DNA from: Verrucomicrobiota bacterium
GTDB taxonomy: Bacteria > Verrucomicrobiota > Verrucomicrobiia > Verrucomicrobiales > DEV007
DNA: 15,042 nt
Assembly: GCA_027618625.1 (NCBI GenBank)
Contig: JAQCER010000012.1
Coordinates: forward strand, 1 to 15,042
Direction: 5' to 3'
Part shown: piece after piece, positions 1 through 7,634 of the stretch
Position numbering within the stretch: the stretch's first letter is position 1
Layout: each line of letters begins with the position of its first letter
Notes under the pieces: model-generated
Told to the model about the DNA's origin: nothing
Databases searched by the model: none
What the model saw: only the letters and a program-made list of their open reading frames with translations
Made by a program: the position numbers and the translations under genes

Positions 1-604
1 TCAGACAGGTGTTATCGATCCACAGATCCGTCAGCATCAGCTCGAAATCCAAGCCGAGAACTTGTTCGCCAGCCTCTGCTCCCACCGCAGGCATGGGAGC
101 GAGTCCGGCCTTGCGCACCAGAGTCATGATCAGTTGATCGAGATCGTGAAAAGGAATCCAGCGCAGATACCGGTCTACGGTGCTTTTCGATGGCGGCTTG
201 ATGATGCCGAAGTTTTCGATATGACAAAACCACTGCACGAGGGGGACTTCGGCCAGTTGGTTGCTCAGGCCACGGGCAGTGCAATTGCCTTCGATAAAAC
301 GGATGATGTTGCACCTCAAAGCCACCAGGCTGTGCTCGATAAAGCGGGCGCGCATGAAGTCATCGACAGTCAAATCAAGGCCGTCGAGTTCCTTCGGATC
401 GCACCCGTGTTGTTGAGCCAGGACTTCTTTACGCAGATTGTCACGGTTTTTCAGAGCGAGCTGGATAAAGATTTCGTCAAGCCCGGAGCGAGTCAGCAAG
501 TCATCCATGGTCACGTAGAGTTCCTCTTTGATGCGGTAATCTTTGTGGCCAATGACGTGGGGCAGAGGAAGGCGGAAACGGAGCTGGAAAGCGAATGCTG
601 GCAT
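1..604 (-). CDS. DDE-type transposase, N-terminal part (runs off the window)
   Basis: Reading leftward from an ATG at 604, this frame stays open for 201 codons to the window edge, so the 3' part of the gene is missing. The product starts MPAFAFQLRF and is rich in charged and helical segments (MDDLLTRSGLDEIFIQLAL near residue 33, STVDRYLRW in the middle). It ends at the edge with LWIDNTCL. The Asp at residue 197 inside WIDNTCL resembles the first catalytic Asp that opens the RNase H-like fold of DDE transposases, following a helical N-terminal region. I infer a transposase from that motif and from the divergent DUF6788-type neighbour; I cannot name the IS family or see the second Asp and the Glu. 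No Shine-Dalgarno sequence precedes 604. An opposite-strand ORF over the same bases (62-703) shows no family resemblance and is taken as a shadow. Confidence 0.62.
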   Translation of the reverse strand, partial: MPAFAFQLRFRLPLPHVIGHKDYRIKEELYVTMDDLLTRSGLDEIFIQLALKNRDNLRKEVLAQQHGCDPKELDGLDLTVDDFMRARFIEHSLVALRCNIIRFIEGNCTARGLSNQLAEVPLVQWFCHIENFGIIKPPSKSTVDRYLRWIPFHDLDQLIMTLVRKAGLAPMPAVGAEAGEQVLGLDFELMLTDLWIDNTCL

Positions 605-722
605 GGGAAATGGAGAAAATGGAATAAGATGTTGCAATCCGAAGTGGTCACAATTACGGATATAATTACAATAGCATCTATATGCTGCACTTGGACTTCC
701 TAACAAATCACTAACCCAACCA
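605..722. promoter_or_regulatory. Divergent intergenic region with promoter-like AT-rich core
   Basis: This 118-base gap separates the two divergent genes and must hold the start signals for both if they are transcribed separately. A perfect TATAAT lies at 661-666 on the + strand. The best -35 look-alike, TTGCAA at 632-637, is 23 bases away, which is too far for a standard sigma-70 promoter. The hexamer AATTAC occurs twice, at 652-657 and 664-669, exactly 12 bases apart, which could be a binding site. Regulatory function is inferred from position and composition only. Confidence 0.3.
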
Positions 723-1055
723 ATGTCAAAGAATCAAATCAACCAAATCACCGATCTGGAGAAGCAGATCGAAGCGCTCAAAGTTGAACTACTGGCGATC
801 GGGCCGATGAGGCCTGGAACCCTTACAAAACAATACAAAGATCGATCCAGCCAGACTGGCGGCTACTATCAACTGAGCTACACGCACAAAATGAAGAGCC
901 GGACTGAGTATGTGCGGGCCGAGCACGTGGACAGACTCAGCGCAGAACTCGATCAATACAAGCACTGGCGGAAGCTGATGGAGCGCTGGGTGGATCTGAG
1001 CATTGAACTCTCGCGGGAGAAAATCGCGGAGTTGAAAATGAAGAAATCCGACTGA
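723..1055 (+). CDS. DUF6788-type small protein (transposase-associated hypothetical)
   Basis: The product is a 110-residue soluble protein with no signal peptide or membrane helix. An N-terminal coiled-coil-like stretch (residues 1-24, ITDLEKQIEALKVELLAIG) is followed by a conserved-looking core: MRPGTLTKQYKD, then GGYYQLSYTHKMKSRTEYVR (about residues 46-65). The end is helical and charged (HWRKLMERWVDLSIELSREK). From memory, the core pattern, in which a basic loop precedes YYQLSYT and SRTEYVR, is typical of the DUF6788 family of unknown function, whose members often sit next to transposase genes. Here the gene diverges from a transposase-like frame with a 118-base gap. It may be an accessory or passenger gene of that element, possibly nucleic-acid binding given the basic core, but its biochemical role is unknown. 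The ATG at 723 has no visible ribosome binding site. Confidence 0.72.
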   Translation: MSKNQINQITDLEKQIEALKVELLAIGPMRPGTLTKQYKDRSSQTGGYYQLSYTHKMKSRTEYVRAEHVDRLSAELDQYKHWRKLMERWVDLSIELSREKIAELKMKKSD

Positions 1056-1120
1056 CAGTTCGAAGGGGGAAAATGCAGCGCCCCCAGCGCTTGCTGATTG
1101 CCCGCAACATGCCCGAATGC

Positions 1121-1140
1121 GCCGCCCGAGGCCGCCCGAG
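1121..1140. repeat. Tandem duplication of a GC-rich 10-mer
   Basis: GCCGCCCGAG occurs twice back to back (1121-1130 and 1131-1140), followed by another G. The pair lies about 65 bases after the stop of the DUF6788-type gene. It is not followed by a T tract, so it does not look like an intrinsic terminator. It could be a slippage product or part of an element end. Confidence 0.6.
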
Positions 1141-1336
1141 GAAATTATAGAGCCCTGATTTCGCCAGAATCCTCAAATTCGCCCTCTAAGCGCGCCCGGA
1201 AAACCGCCGCCGACTCTATTTTTACCGATCATCCCGCCTCTGGGACTGGCCCTAACTAGTCTGGTTATTTATAGATTAACTTTTCGATCCCCGGAACACA
1301 CGTCATGCAATTCACAGAGTTTCACAGTTTATCGAC

Positions 1337-1364
1337 TTGTTGTTACGGTGATTCTAAATATATC
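1337..1364 (+). promoter_or_regulatory. Candidate sigma-70-like promoter of the kinase operon
   Basis: TTGTTG (1337-1342) and TATATC (1359-1364) are separated by 16 bases within an AT-rich tract that contrasts with its GC-rich surroundings. Transcription would begin near 1371. That leaves a leader of about 46 bases to the preferred ATG at 1417, but only about 10 bases to the alternative GTG at 1381. No operator was recognised. This is a visual match only. Confidence 0.3.
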
Positions 1365-1416
1365 GGATTGAAGAATTTTCGTGATTCGTTACCGTCGCGC
1401 GGCTACACCTCTTAGA

Positions 1417-4400
1417 ATGACTTTCCCTGCACAACCAGCGGCACCCTCAACGCCGCGAGCTCTCCTGATCGATGATCATCCAGCGATTCAACAGGCGCTG
1501 GCTGCCGTGTTGGAAGCTCACGGCTATCAGGTCGAGTCTCACCCGAGTATAGACGAAGCCGCGCACTGCTTTTCGATTCCCCACCTCATTCTGATGAAAG
1601 TGGAGGCCGGCGATGCCGAAGGGCCGCGATTCGCCGAATGGGCACGACGCAAGTCTGGCCGACAACAGCCGTTTATTTTAGGGCTGGGACCCTCAGACGT
1701 CCTCCGCATTCCCAAGGCTGCAATGTTGTGGAACGACGTCGCACTTTGGGACGAGGGAGCAGATGTCATTCACTCGAAAATCAGCGCCGCCACCCAGTGG
1801 CTGAGGAAGAACCATCCGGCTTTCGCGACGATGGGAGGAAGGACAACGGCAGCCAGCACCGGAGGCCCCGGAGCGACCGTGCAGGCAGTAAACAATTCTT
1901 TTCTTGAGCAGACTGGCTTGAAGCGTGCGACCGAAACGCCCCGGGCAACGCCCGCAACGAGCCAGCCAGCGGTCATCGCTGGTAACAGCCCGTTCCGTGC
2001 AGTCGGCCCGCCGCGCGTGGTGAAAGTGGAACAGGCAGCTGCCGCACCGTCCATGCCATCGCCTGTCCTGGCGACTGCTGGGAACCAGGATTTCTACGAC
2101 ACTTACACCCCCGCAAATATCTCAGACGACACCATGGAGCCCGAGCAGCGAACCAAGCTTCCACCCTATCGTCCAGCTGGCATTGAGATTCGACCGACTC
2201 AATTCTCAGTGGCGCGCCCGGCGTCACCTATGCCCTTCTCCCTGCGGCATGGTGAGAACCCAGGCGAACCCGGCAATGGAAATGAGAGCGGACGGATGCG
2301 GCAGTTGCTCGATCACTTGCCGATGGCAGTCGCATTGTTCGATCGTGAAATGCGCTACCTCGCTACCAACAAGCGCTGGCTGGAAGAATTCAGCCTCAAT
2401 GAGGATGTGCTGGGCAGATCGCACTACGAGGTTTTTCCGGATCTTCACCCGAACTGGAGGCGCGTTTATCAGCGCGCCCTGGATGGCGAAACCCAACGCA
2501 GCGATGATCGCGTCATCAATCACCCGGACGGCACACGCAGCTGGGTGCGTTGGGAAGTGACGCCATGGGACGAAAATGAAAGCGGCAGCGCGACTGGGAT
2601 AATGATCTCCTGCCAGAAGATGACGGGCGAAAAATCGAACCAGCTGGTTCCAAGTCCAAGTCCGATTCCAATTCCTAGTCCAGATCTAACGCCAGCAGCG
2701 CAGGAGACTCTGAAACCTCTCCCGGCCAAGCCTGAGAAGCCCGCAGCTGAGAAGGTCGAATTTGTCGACATCACAGAAAAAATGCTCCAAGCGATTGACG
2801 GCCCTGGGATGGCGCTCGATTTGAATGGGAAAGTCGCCTTCGCGAACCGGCAGTTAAGCGCAGTGTTAGGGTCTGATTCCCTGGTCGGAAAAAGACTGTG
2901 GGATATCGCCGGTGGCAACCAGAAACAGACCCTGCGGGACGCCTGCGACAACATTGCTTCGAACTTCGAAAAGAACCGGAAGCTCACTATTGGCGCCCAA
3001 CTTGACTTTGTCCTTTTTGACGAAGAGGGAGACGCGTTCCGTTTGGCTTGGAGCGCAGCCCCCCGGCGCGATGCCGAGGATACGATTGTGGGCATCGCCC
3101 TGTTCGGCTCCCTGCGCAAGGAAGCTCGCCCGCCTGATACCGCACCGCTGGAGGAGCAGATTCTGGAACTTGAGGACGCGCTTGCATTGGTGAACAGCGA
3201 GAAGAAGGCGGCATTGCAGCAGCTCGAAGAATTGAAGTCTCAGGCTGCGGCACAAAAACTGGACGTCACCACGCTGGTAAGCGGACTGGAGCGAAAGCTC
3301 GAACAGATCAAAGCATCTGCGGCAGCCGAAAACAAAGCGGCAAGCGCTGGCAAGCAGGAAGAAGCGCTGCCATCATCGATCGTGGGAGCCTTGCCCGGTG
3401 GAATTGCGGTGCTGGATCGCGATGCAAAAACGATCTTTGCCAATGATGGCTTCACTGCCCTGCTTGGCTTCGATCTTAAGGATTCCGGCAGTATCGAAAA
3501 GTGGCTGGAACGAGGCAGTCCTGATGATGCGCACGCCCGGGAGGTCACCGCCACATGGTGGGAGCGCGTGTGGCAGGCACATGCGACCAAGGTTTTCTCA
3601 CTCGCAGATGCCGGCCACGTCTTGCGCGATATCGAATTGCGCCCCACGGCGCTGGCGGGTGACCGTTTGCTCATCATCGGCACCGATGTCACCGATCGAC
3701 GTCGCGCCGAGGACGCGCTGCGCACGAGCGAGGCACGCTTCCGCACATTGTTCCGTGAATGCGGAGTGGGTGTCACGGTGGTGGATCGCACTGGAGCGAT
3801 TCTCAATGTGAATCCGTATCTGGAACGGATGCTGGGCAAGAATCTGGTCGAGCTGCGCCGCGAAAAATTTGAATCGCTCGTGGCGCCCGACCACCTCGCT
3901 GCCAAACGCGACCTCGAAGCACGGCTGCAGGGTGGAGATCCCAACGAAGCAGGTGAGGTGGATCTGAACCTCATGCGCACGGAGGGCGAACAAATCCCGG
4001 TCACGCTGCGCGCCGCTCGTGTGCGAAATGAGGCAGGCAAGGAATTGTTCACCGCTTTCTTCATCAGGGAACGCCCTGCGGCTCCCGCACCCGTCGCCAG
4101 TCTGTCACCGTTGGTCACTTCCACAGTCGCTGAAGCGCCCCAGAAAATTGAGACACCGATCGAAACAGCTGCTGCACGGCTAGATGAACCACCGTTCCGT
4201 AACCAGCTGACGGCGGCACTTCTGGAAGCGGCTCCCTGCCCGATTCTGATTGCGAATGGCGATGGCGATTTGATCGAATGCAACGTGGCCGCAGAGGAGT
4301 TCCTGGAGTCCGAGATCGATGCGCTGAACGGGCAAAGCATGGCGATCCTGTTCGCTGAAATGGACGTCGATGCTTTCCGCAACTCGCTCATCCCTACGTT

Positions 4401-5247
4401 AAGACAAACGGGCTCCTTTCATGGCGAGGTGACCATTGTCAGACCCTCCGGAACCGAAGAGTGCTCACTACGGCTTTTCGGCGTGAACAATCCCGACGGT
4501 GAACTGGCTTCGATCATCGCAGCGATCGAACCTCACCACCATGCGGCCAATCTGGAACTGCCGATACTTACACTTGCGGACGTTGAAGACTCTCTGGCCA
4601 AGGAGGTGGCCACCGACATCGGAGCGCCGAAGGAGGGCATTCGCGAATGCTTGCACCAGATCAAGAATCACCTGCAGATCCTCATGAGCCTGCAGAATCT
4701 GCAGATGAAAAAGCCGGGGGATCCGGTGGCCGACAGCGCCTTGTTATCGACGCGGAATCGCCTCAACGCCGTCGCCCATGTTTATCAAAGTGTTGGCAGC
4801 AGTGGAAGTGATCCATCAAAAATTCCCTTCCATCAGGCTGGAGAAGCTCTCCTGCAATCGCTTCAGCGCGGGTGGCGGAGTGTGGCCCCGCTAGTGGAAT
4901 TGAAGTGGCGCCTGGACGAGCTGAACTTGAGCACCGCCCATGCTGTCCCGCTGGCGCTGGTGATCAATGAGCTGGTCGGCAACGCATTTGAGCACGGCTT
5001 TTCTGACGGCCGTGAAGGCTGCATTCAGGTGCGCCTGGGCGTAGAATCGCAACGCAGGCTCGCCGTGCTGATCGTCACCAACACAGGAATTCCGATGTCC
5101 GACTCGAGAGAAAACCCAAACGGCCAGGGCTTGGCCATCGCTGAAACCCTGACTGAACAGATGGGTGGATCGTTCCGCGTCGGCACCGAAGGAAAACCCG
5201 AGTTCCGCATTGTTTTACCACTTCCCGAATCCGACCTGCCATCCTGA
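1417..5247 (+). CDS. Giant soluble sensor histidine kinase: pseudo-receiver, five PAS-like domains, HisKA_2-type kinase core
   Basis: Numbering from the ATG at 1417 (1276 aa): a receiver-like domain (about 14-130) keeps the acidic pair D19-D20 in LLIDDH. The expected phospho-Asp position reads LILMKVEAGD, with Lys61 there. A Pro/Ala-rich linker follows, then PAS-like domains at about 294-403, 449-567, 653-765, 772-885 and 927-1037. A predicted coiled coil (about 578-647) lies between the second and third. The kinase core has the H-box CLHQIKNHLQIL (His1080) of the HisKA_2 type, an N-box ALVINELVGNAFEHGF and a G-box NGQGLAIAE. No membrane helix or signal peptide is visible, so it should sense an intracellular cue through PAS domains of unknown ligand. 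The frame is open from a GTG at 1381. I prefer 1417 because the added 12 residues are basic and outside the domain; neither start has a clear ribosome site. The next kinase begins 12 bases after the stop. Confidence 0.9.
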   Translation: MTFPAQPAAPSTPRALLIDDHPAIQQALAAVLEAHGYQVESHPSIDEAAHCFSIPHLILMKVEAGDAEGPRFAEWARRKSGRQQPFILGLGPSDVLRIPKAAMLWNDVALWDEGADVIHSKISAATQWLRKNHPAFATMGGRTTAASTGGPGATVQAVNNSFLEQTGLKRATETPRATPATSQPAVIAGNSPFRAVGPPRVVKVEQAAAAPSMPSPVLATAGNQDFYDTYTPANISDDTMEPEQRTKLPPYRPAGIEIRPTQFSVARPASPMPFSLRHGENPGEPGNGNESGRMRQLLDHLPMAVALFDREMRYLATNKRWLEEFSLNEDVLGRSHYEVFPDLHPNWRRVYQRALDGETQRSDDRVINHPDGTRSWVRWEVTPWDENESGSATGIMISCQKMTGEKSNQLVPSPSPIPIPSPDLTPAAQETLKPLPAKPEKPAAEKVEFVDITEKMLQAIDGPGMALDLNGKVAFANRQLSAVLGSDSLVGKRLWDIAGGNQKQTLRDACDNIASNFEKNRKLTIGAQLDFVLFDEEGDAFRLAWSAAPRRDAEDTIVGIALFGSLRKEARPPDTAPLEEQILELEDALALVNSEKKAALQQLEELKSQAAAQKLDVTTLVSGLERKLEQIKASAAAENKAASAGKQEEALPSSIVGALPGGIAVLDRDAKTIFANDGFTALLGFDLKDSGSIEKWLERGSPDDAHAREVTATWWERVWQAHATKVFSLADAGHVLRDIELRPTALAGDRLLIIGTDVTDRRRAEDALRTSEARFRTLFRECGVGVTVVDRTGAILNVNPYLERMLGKNLVELRREKFESLVAPDHLAAKRDLEARLQGGDPNEAGEVDLNLMRTEGEQIPVTLRAARVRNEAGKELFTAFFIRERPAAPAPVASLSPLVTSTVAEAPQKIETPIETAAARLDEPPFRNQLTAALLEAAPCPILIANGDGDLIECNVAAEEFLESEIDALNGQSMAILFAEMDVDAFRNSLIPTLRQTGSFHGEVTIVRPSGTEECSLRLFGVNNPDGELASIIAAIEPHHHAANLELPILTLADVEDSLAKEVATDIGAPKEGIRECLHQIKNHLQILMSLQNLQMKKPGDPVADSALLSTRNRLNAVAHVYQSVGSSGSDPSKIPFHQAGEALLQSLQRGWRSVAPLVELKWRLDELNLSTAHAVPLALVINELVGNAFEHGFSDGREGCIQVRLGVESQRRLAVLIVTNTGIPMSDSRENPNGQGLAIAETLTEQMGGSFRVGTEGKPEFRIVLPLPESDLPS

Positions 5248-5259
5248 CCAACACTGTCC

Positions 5260-7578
5260 ATGCGAATTCTGGTTGTTGAGGACGAGGCCATTGTCGGGCG
5301 CGACATTCAGGCCTCTCTCGTTCGCTGTGGACACACGGTGAAACATGTCCTGCAGTCCGGCGAGGCGGCACTGGAACGTCTGGAAACCGAGGATCTTCCA
5401 GATCTCGTCGTCATGGACATCGGCCTCGCGGGTGCCATGGACGGAATCGAAACGGGTGCCGCTATTAGAGAACGGCACAGTGTGCCTGTGCTGTTCCTTT
5501 CCGCGATGAGCGATGAGGCGACGCTCAACCGGGCGAAACAGGCCGGTGCTTACGGGTATCTGCTGAAGCCATTCAACGAACGGGAACTTCACTCGATGGT
5601 CGAAGTAGCCGCCGCCCGCCACGCATCCGAGCAACATCTCAAGGCCACCAGCGCCCGACATCTTGGAACTCTGAAAAGCATCGCACACGCAGTGCTCGCC
5701 ACGGATCTCATCGGTCGTATCACCTTTCTCAATCCCGCTGCCGAGACGATCACTGGCTGGACCGCTGCGGATGCGCAAGGTCGCTACGTGCACGAGGTGT
5801 TCAAAATTTCCTATCCCACCGGCGAGGCGGTCGGCGTCGGTGACGATCCGGTGGGGAACGCACGATCGGTGATGCTCACGACACGAGATGGCGCACTGCT
5901 TCCGATCGAGGACAACACGACGCCGCTGCGCGACAGTGAGGGTAGCCTGTGTGGGCTCGTCATTCTTTTTCGCCTGCGTGGAGAAGACTCAGACGAAGAC
6001 AATGCAACCCGCGCACTGGAAACAAGCACGGGCGACGAACTGACGCCTTGGGCGCAGCTCGCGGGAATGGTAACCGGCATCGCCGACCCTATCATTGCAG
6101 TCGATCCGCAGTGGAAAATTACCTACGTCAACGAGCCCGCAAGCCGTCTCTTGCACAAGCCCAGGAGAGAGCTCTTCTCTGCAGATTTCTGGGGTCAGTT
6201 CCCGAAGTCCGCGCACAGTCGCTACTACCAGCGGCTGCATCAATCACTCGTGCGCAACGAACCTGCGGAGTTCAACCTGCATCTGGATACGCTGGCACTG
6301 TGGTTTCAGGCCCGTTGCTACCCTTTCGCCAACGGCCTACTCATCCTGCTCACTGACATCACTGGCCGCAAAACCGCAGACGAGCAACAGTCGAAACTCG
6401 ACAAGCTGGAGTCGCTCGGTTACCTCGCCCGCGGCTTTGCCCATGACTTCAACAATCTGCTCACCGTCCTGCTCGGCAATCTTTCCATCGCGGGCATGCG
6501 TGCGCCGGACGATGCCCCATATCGCGCCGAAATTGACGAAGCAAAACGCGCGACGCTGCAGGCACAGACGCTCGTGCAACAACTGCTGGTTTTTGCCAAG
6601 GGCGGCGCTCCGATCAGGCGGCGCACTGACATTGGCGCATTTGTCGAGCGATGGTTCAAAGGGCATCAGCGCAAGAAAAATATCAGCTACAAGCTGGACC
6701 TCGAAGACAATACGGGGTTCGCCGAAGTGGATCCGGAACAGTGTCGCCGGGTGCTCTCGAATCTCATCGTTAACAGCGAGCAGGCGATCGCAGACACGGG
6801 TTCGATCCAAGTCAAAGTGCGACGCACCAGCAGCGCACATGCCTACGGCGACGATTCTGACAATTTGATCGATGGCCCATGGGTGGAATGGACGGTCAAG
6901 GACGATGGCCAAGGCATCTCCCCTTCCGACCTGCCTCAGGTCTTCGAGCCCTATTTTAGCACTCGCCAGAACGCCAATGCCAGCGGAATCGGTCTGACTG
7001 TCTGTGAATCAATCGTCAAAGCGCACAACGGTGGGATCACCATCGCCTCCGAACCCGGGACAGGAACTCAGGTCACCGTCCGGCTTCCCGCGGCGGTGCC
7101 CATCGTCGATACGACGGAACCGAAAAACTCAGGAAAATCTACGTCACGCCCGGGATCCGAAACGCCGGCGCTCACTCGCTCAGTAGCTCCGACCGGCCTT
7201 CGGCGGGTGCTCATTCTTGAGGACGAGCGGCTCATCCGCCACTTGCTCGCCATGAATCTGACCACTGGTGGCTATGAAGTGGTGGCCACAGAAGAGGGCA
7301 GTGAAGCCGTCGCCGCGTTCCAGAAAGCTCACGATTCTGGTGATGCATTTGACTTGTTCATCACTGATCTCACGATTCCGGAAGGAATGGGCGGGACTCA
7401 GGCCATGGAACAAATCCTCGCCATCGACCCCGACGTTCGAGCAATCGTCTCCAGCGGATACTCGGACGATCCGGTGATGGCTCGCTTTATGGACTACGGA
7501 TTCAGTGCCGTGCTGCCCAAGCCCTATGAGCCCCGCCAGCTTCTGGAACTGGTTGAAGAAGTGCTCAGCAGTCGCTGA
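5260..7578 (+). CDS. Hybrid histidine kinase, REC-PAS-PAS-HisKA-HATPase-REC
   Basis: This 772-residue soluble protein starts directly with an intact receiver domain: acidic pair E7-D8, phospho-Asp D53 in VVMDIGLAG, Ser81 and Lys103 in LLKPF. Two PAS-like domains follow (about 129-240 and 265-375). The dimerisation/phosphotransfer helix carries GFAHDFNNLLTVLLGN with His395. The ATPase domain has the N-box NLIVNSEQAI (N505), the G1 box VKDDGQGI, the F box FEPYFST and the G2 box ASGIGLTV. A Ser/Thr/Pro linker leads to a second intact receiver (E654-D655, D703 in ITDLTIP, K754 in LPKPY). Both receivers could therefore accept phosphate. The N-terminal receiver could be the target of the upstream HisKA_2-type kinase, and the C-terminal one a local or outgoing phosphate carrier. 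There is no DNA-binding output domain. The gene lies 12 bases after the previous kinase and 56 bases before the glycosyltransferase fusion, which suggests co-transcription. Confidence 0.93.
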   Translation: MRILVVEDEAIVGRDIQASLVRCGHTVKHVLQSGEAALERLETEDLPDLVVMDIGLAGAMDGIETGAAIRERHSVPVLFLSAMSDEATLNRAKQAGAYGYLLKPFNERELHSMVEVAAARHASEQHLKATSARHLGTLKSIAHAVLATDLIGRITFLNPAAETITGWTAADAQGRYVHEVFKISYPTGEAVGVGDDPVGNARSVMLTTRDGALLPIEDNTTPLRDSEGSLCGLVILFRLRGEDSDEDNATRALETSTGDELTPWAQLAGMVTGIADPIIAVDPQWKITYVNEPASRLLHKPRRELFSADFWGQFPKSAHSRYYQRLHQSLVRNEPAEFNLHLDTLALWFQARCYPFANGLLILLTDITGRKTADEQQSKLDKLESLGYLARGFAHDFNNLLTVLLGNLSIAGMRAPDDAPYRAEIDEAKRATLQAQTLVQQLLVFAKGGAPIRRRTDIGAFVERWFKGHQRKKNISYKLDLEDNTGFAEVDPEQCRRVLSNLIVNSEQAIADTGSIQVKVRRTSSAHAYGDDSDNLIDGPWVEWTVKDDGQGISPSDLPQVFEPYFSTRQNANASGIGLTVCESIVKAHNGGITIASEPGTGTQVTVRLPAAVPIVDTTEPKNSGKSTSRPGSETPALTRSVAPTGLRRVLILEDERLIRHLLAMNLTTGGYEVVATEEGSEAVAAFQKAHDSGDAFDLFITDLTIPEGMGGTQAMEQILAIDPDVRAIVSSGYSDDPVMARFMDYGFSAVLPKPYEPRQLLELVEEVLSSR

Positions 7579-7634
7579 CGACTCCCTGATACTTAAGGTT
7601 GCCGGATCTTGCGAGTGTGGCATGCTTGGCTAAG

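Larger units (their letters stand above)
1056..1380. other. Non-coding stretch with 10-base tandem repeat; possible right flank of the mobile unit
   Basis: I see no convincing gene in these roughly 325 bases. The left half is GC-rich and holds two perfect head-to-tail copies of GCCGCCCGAG at 1121-1140. The right half, from about 1256, changes abruptly to AT-rich sequence. It includes GTTTCAC-like runs near 1318-1327 and the promoter-like element ahead of the kinase gene. A short minus-strand ORF over the left part (937-1176) overlaps the DUF6788-type gene and looks spurious. The composition break could mark the end of the transposase/DUF6788 unit, but I could not define terminal inverted repeats or a target-site duplication. 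Confidence 0.4.

Noticed and set aside
62..703. 213-codon + strand ORF over the left edge
   Set aside because: It lies opposite the transposase-like frame. Its product shows no recognisable motif and overlaps the divergent promoter region.
918..937. CACGTG core inside the DUF6788-type gene as a possible parS site
   Set aside because: Only the central bases match the parS consensus; the outer arms do not, and the site is inside a coding region.
1315..1330. GTTTCAC-like run upstream of the kinase gene as a parS half-site
   Set aside because: There is no inverted second half; a functional parS is a 16-base near-palindrome.
3240..4391. 383-codon minus-strand ORF
   Set aside because: It is antisense to the PAS region of the large kinase, and its Ser/Arg/Ala-rich composition is typical of shadow translation.
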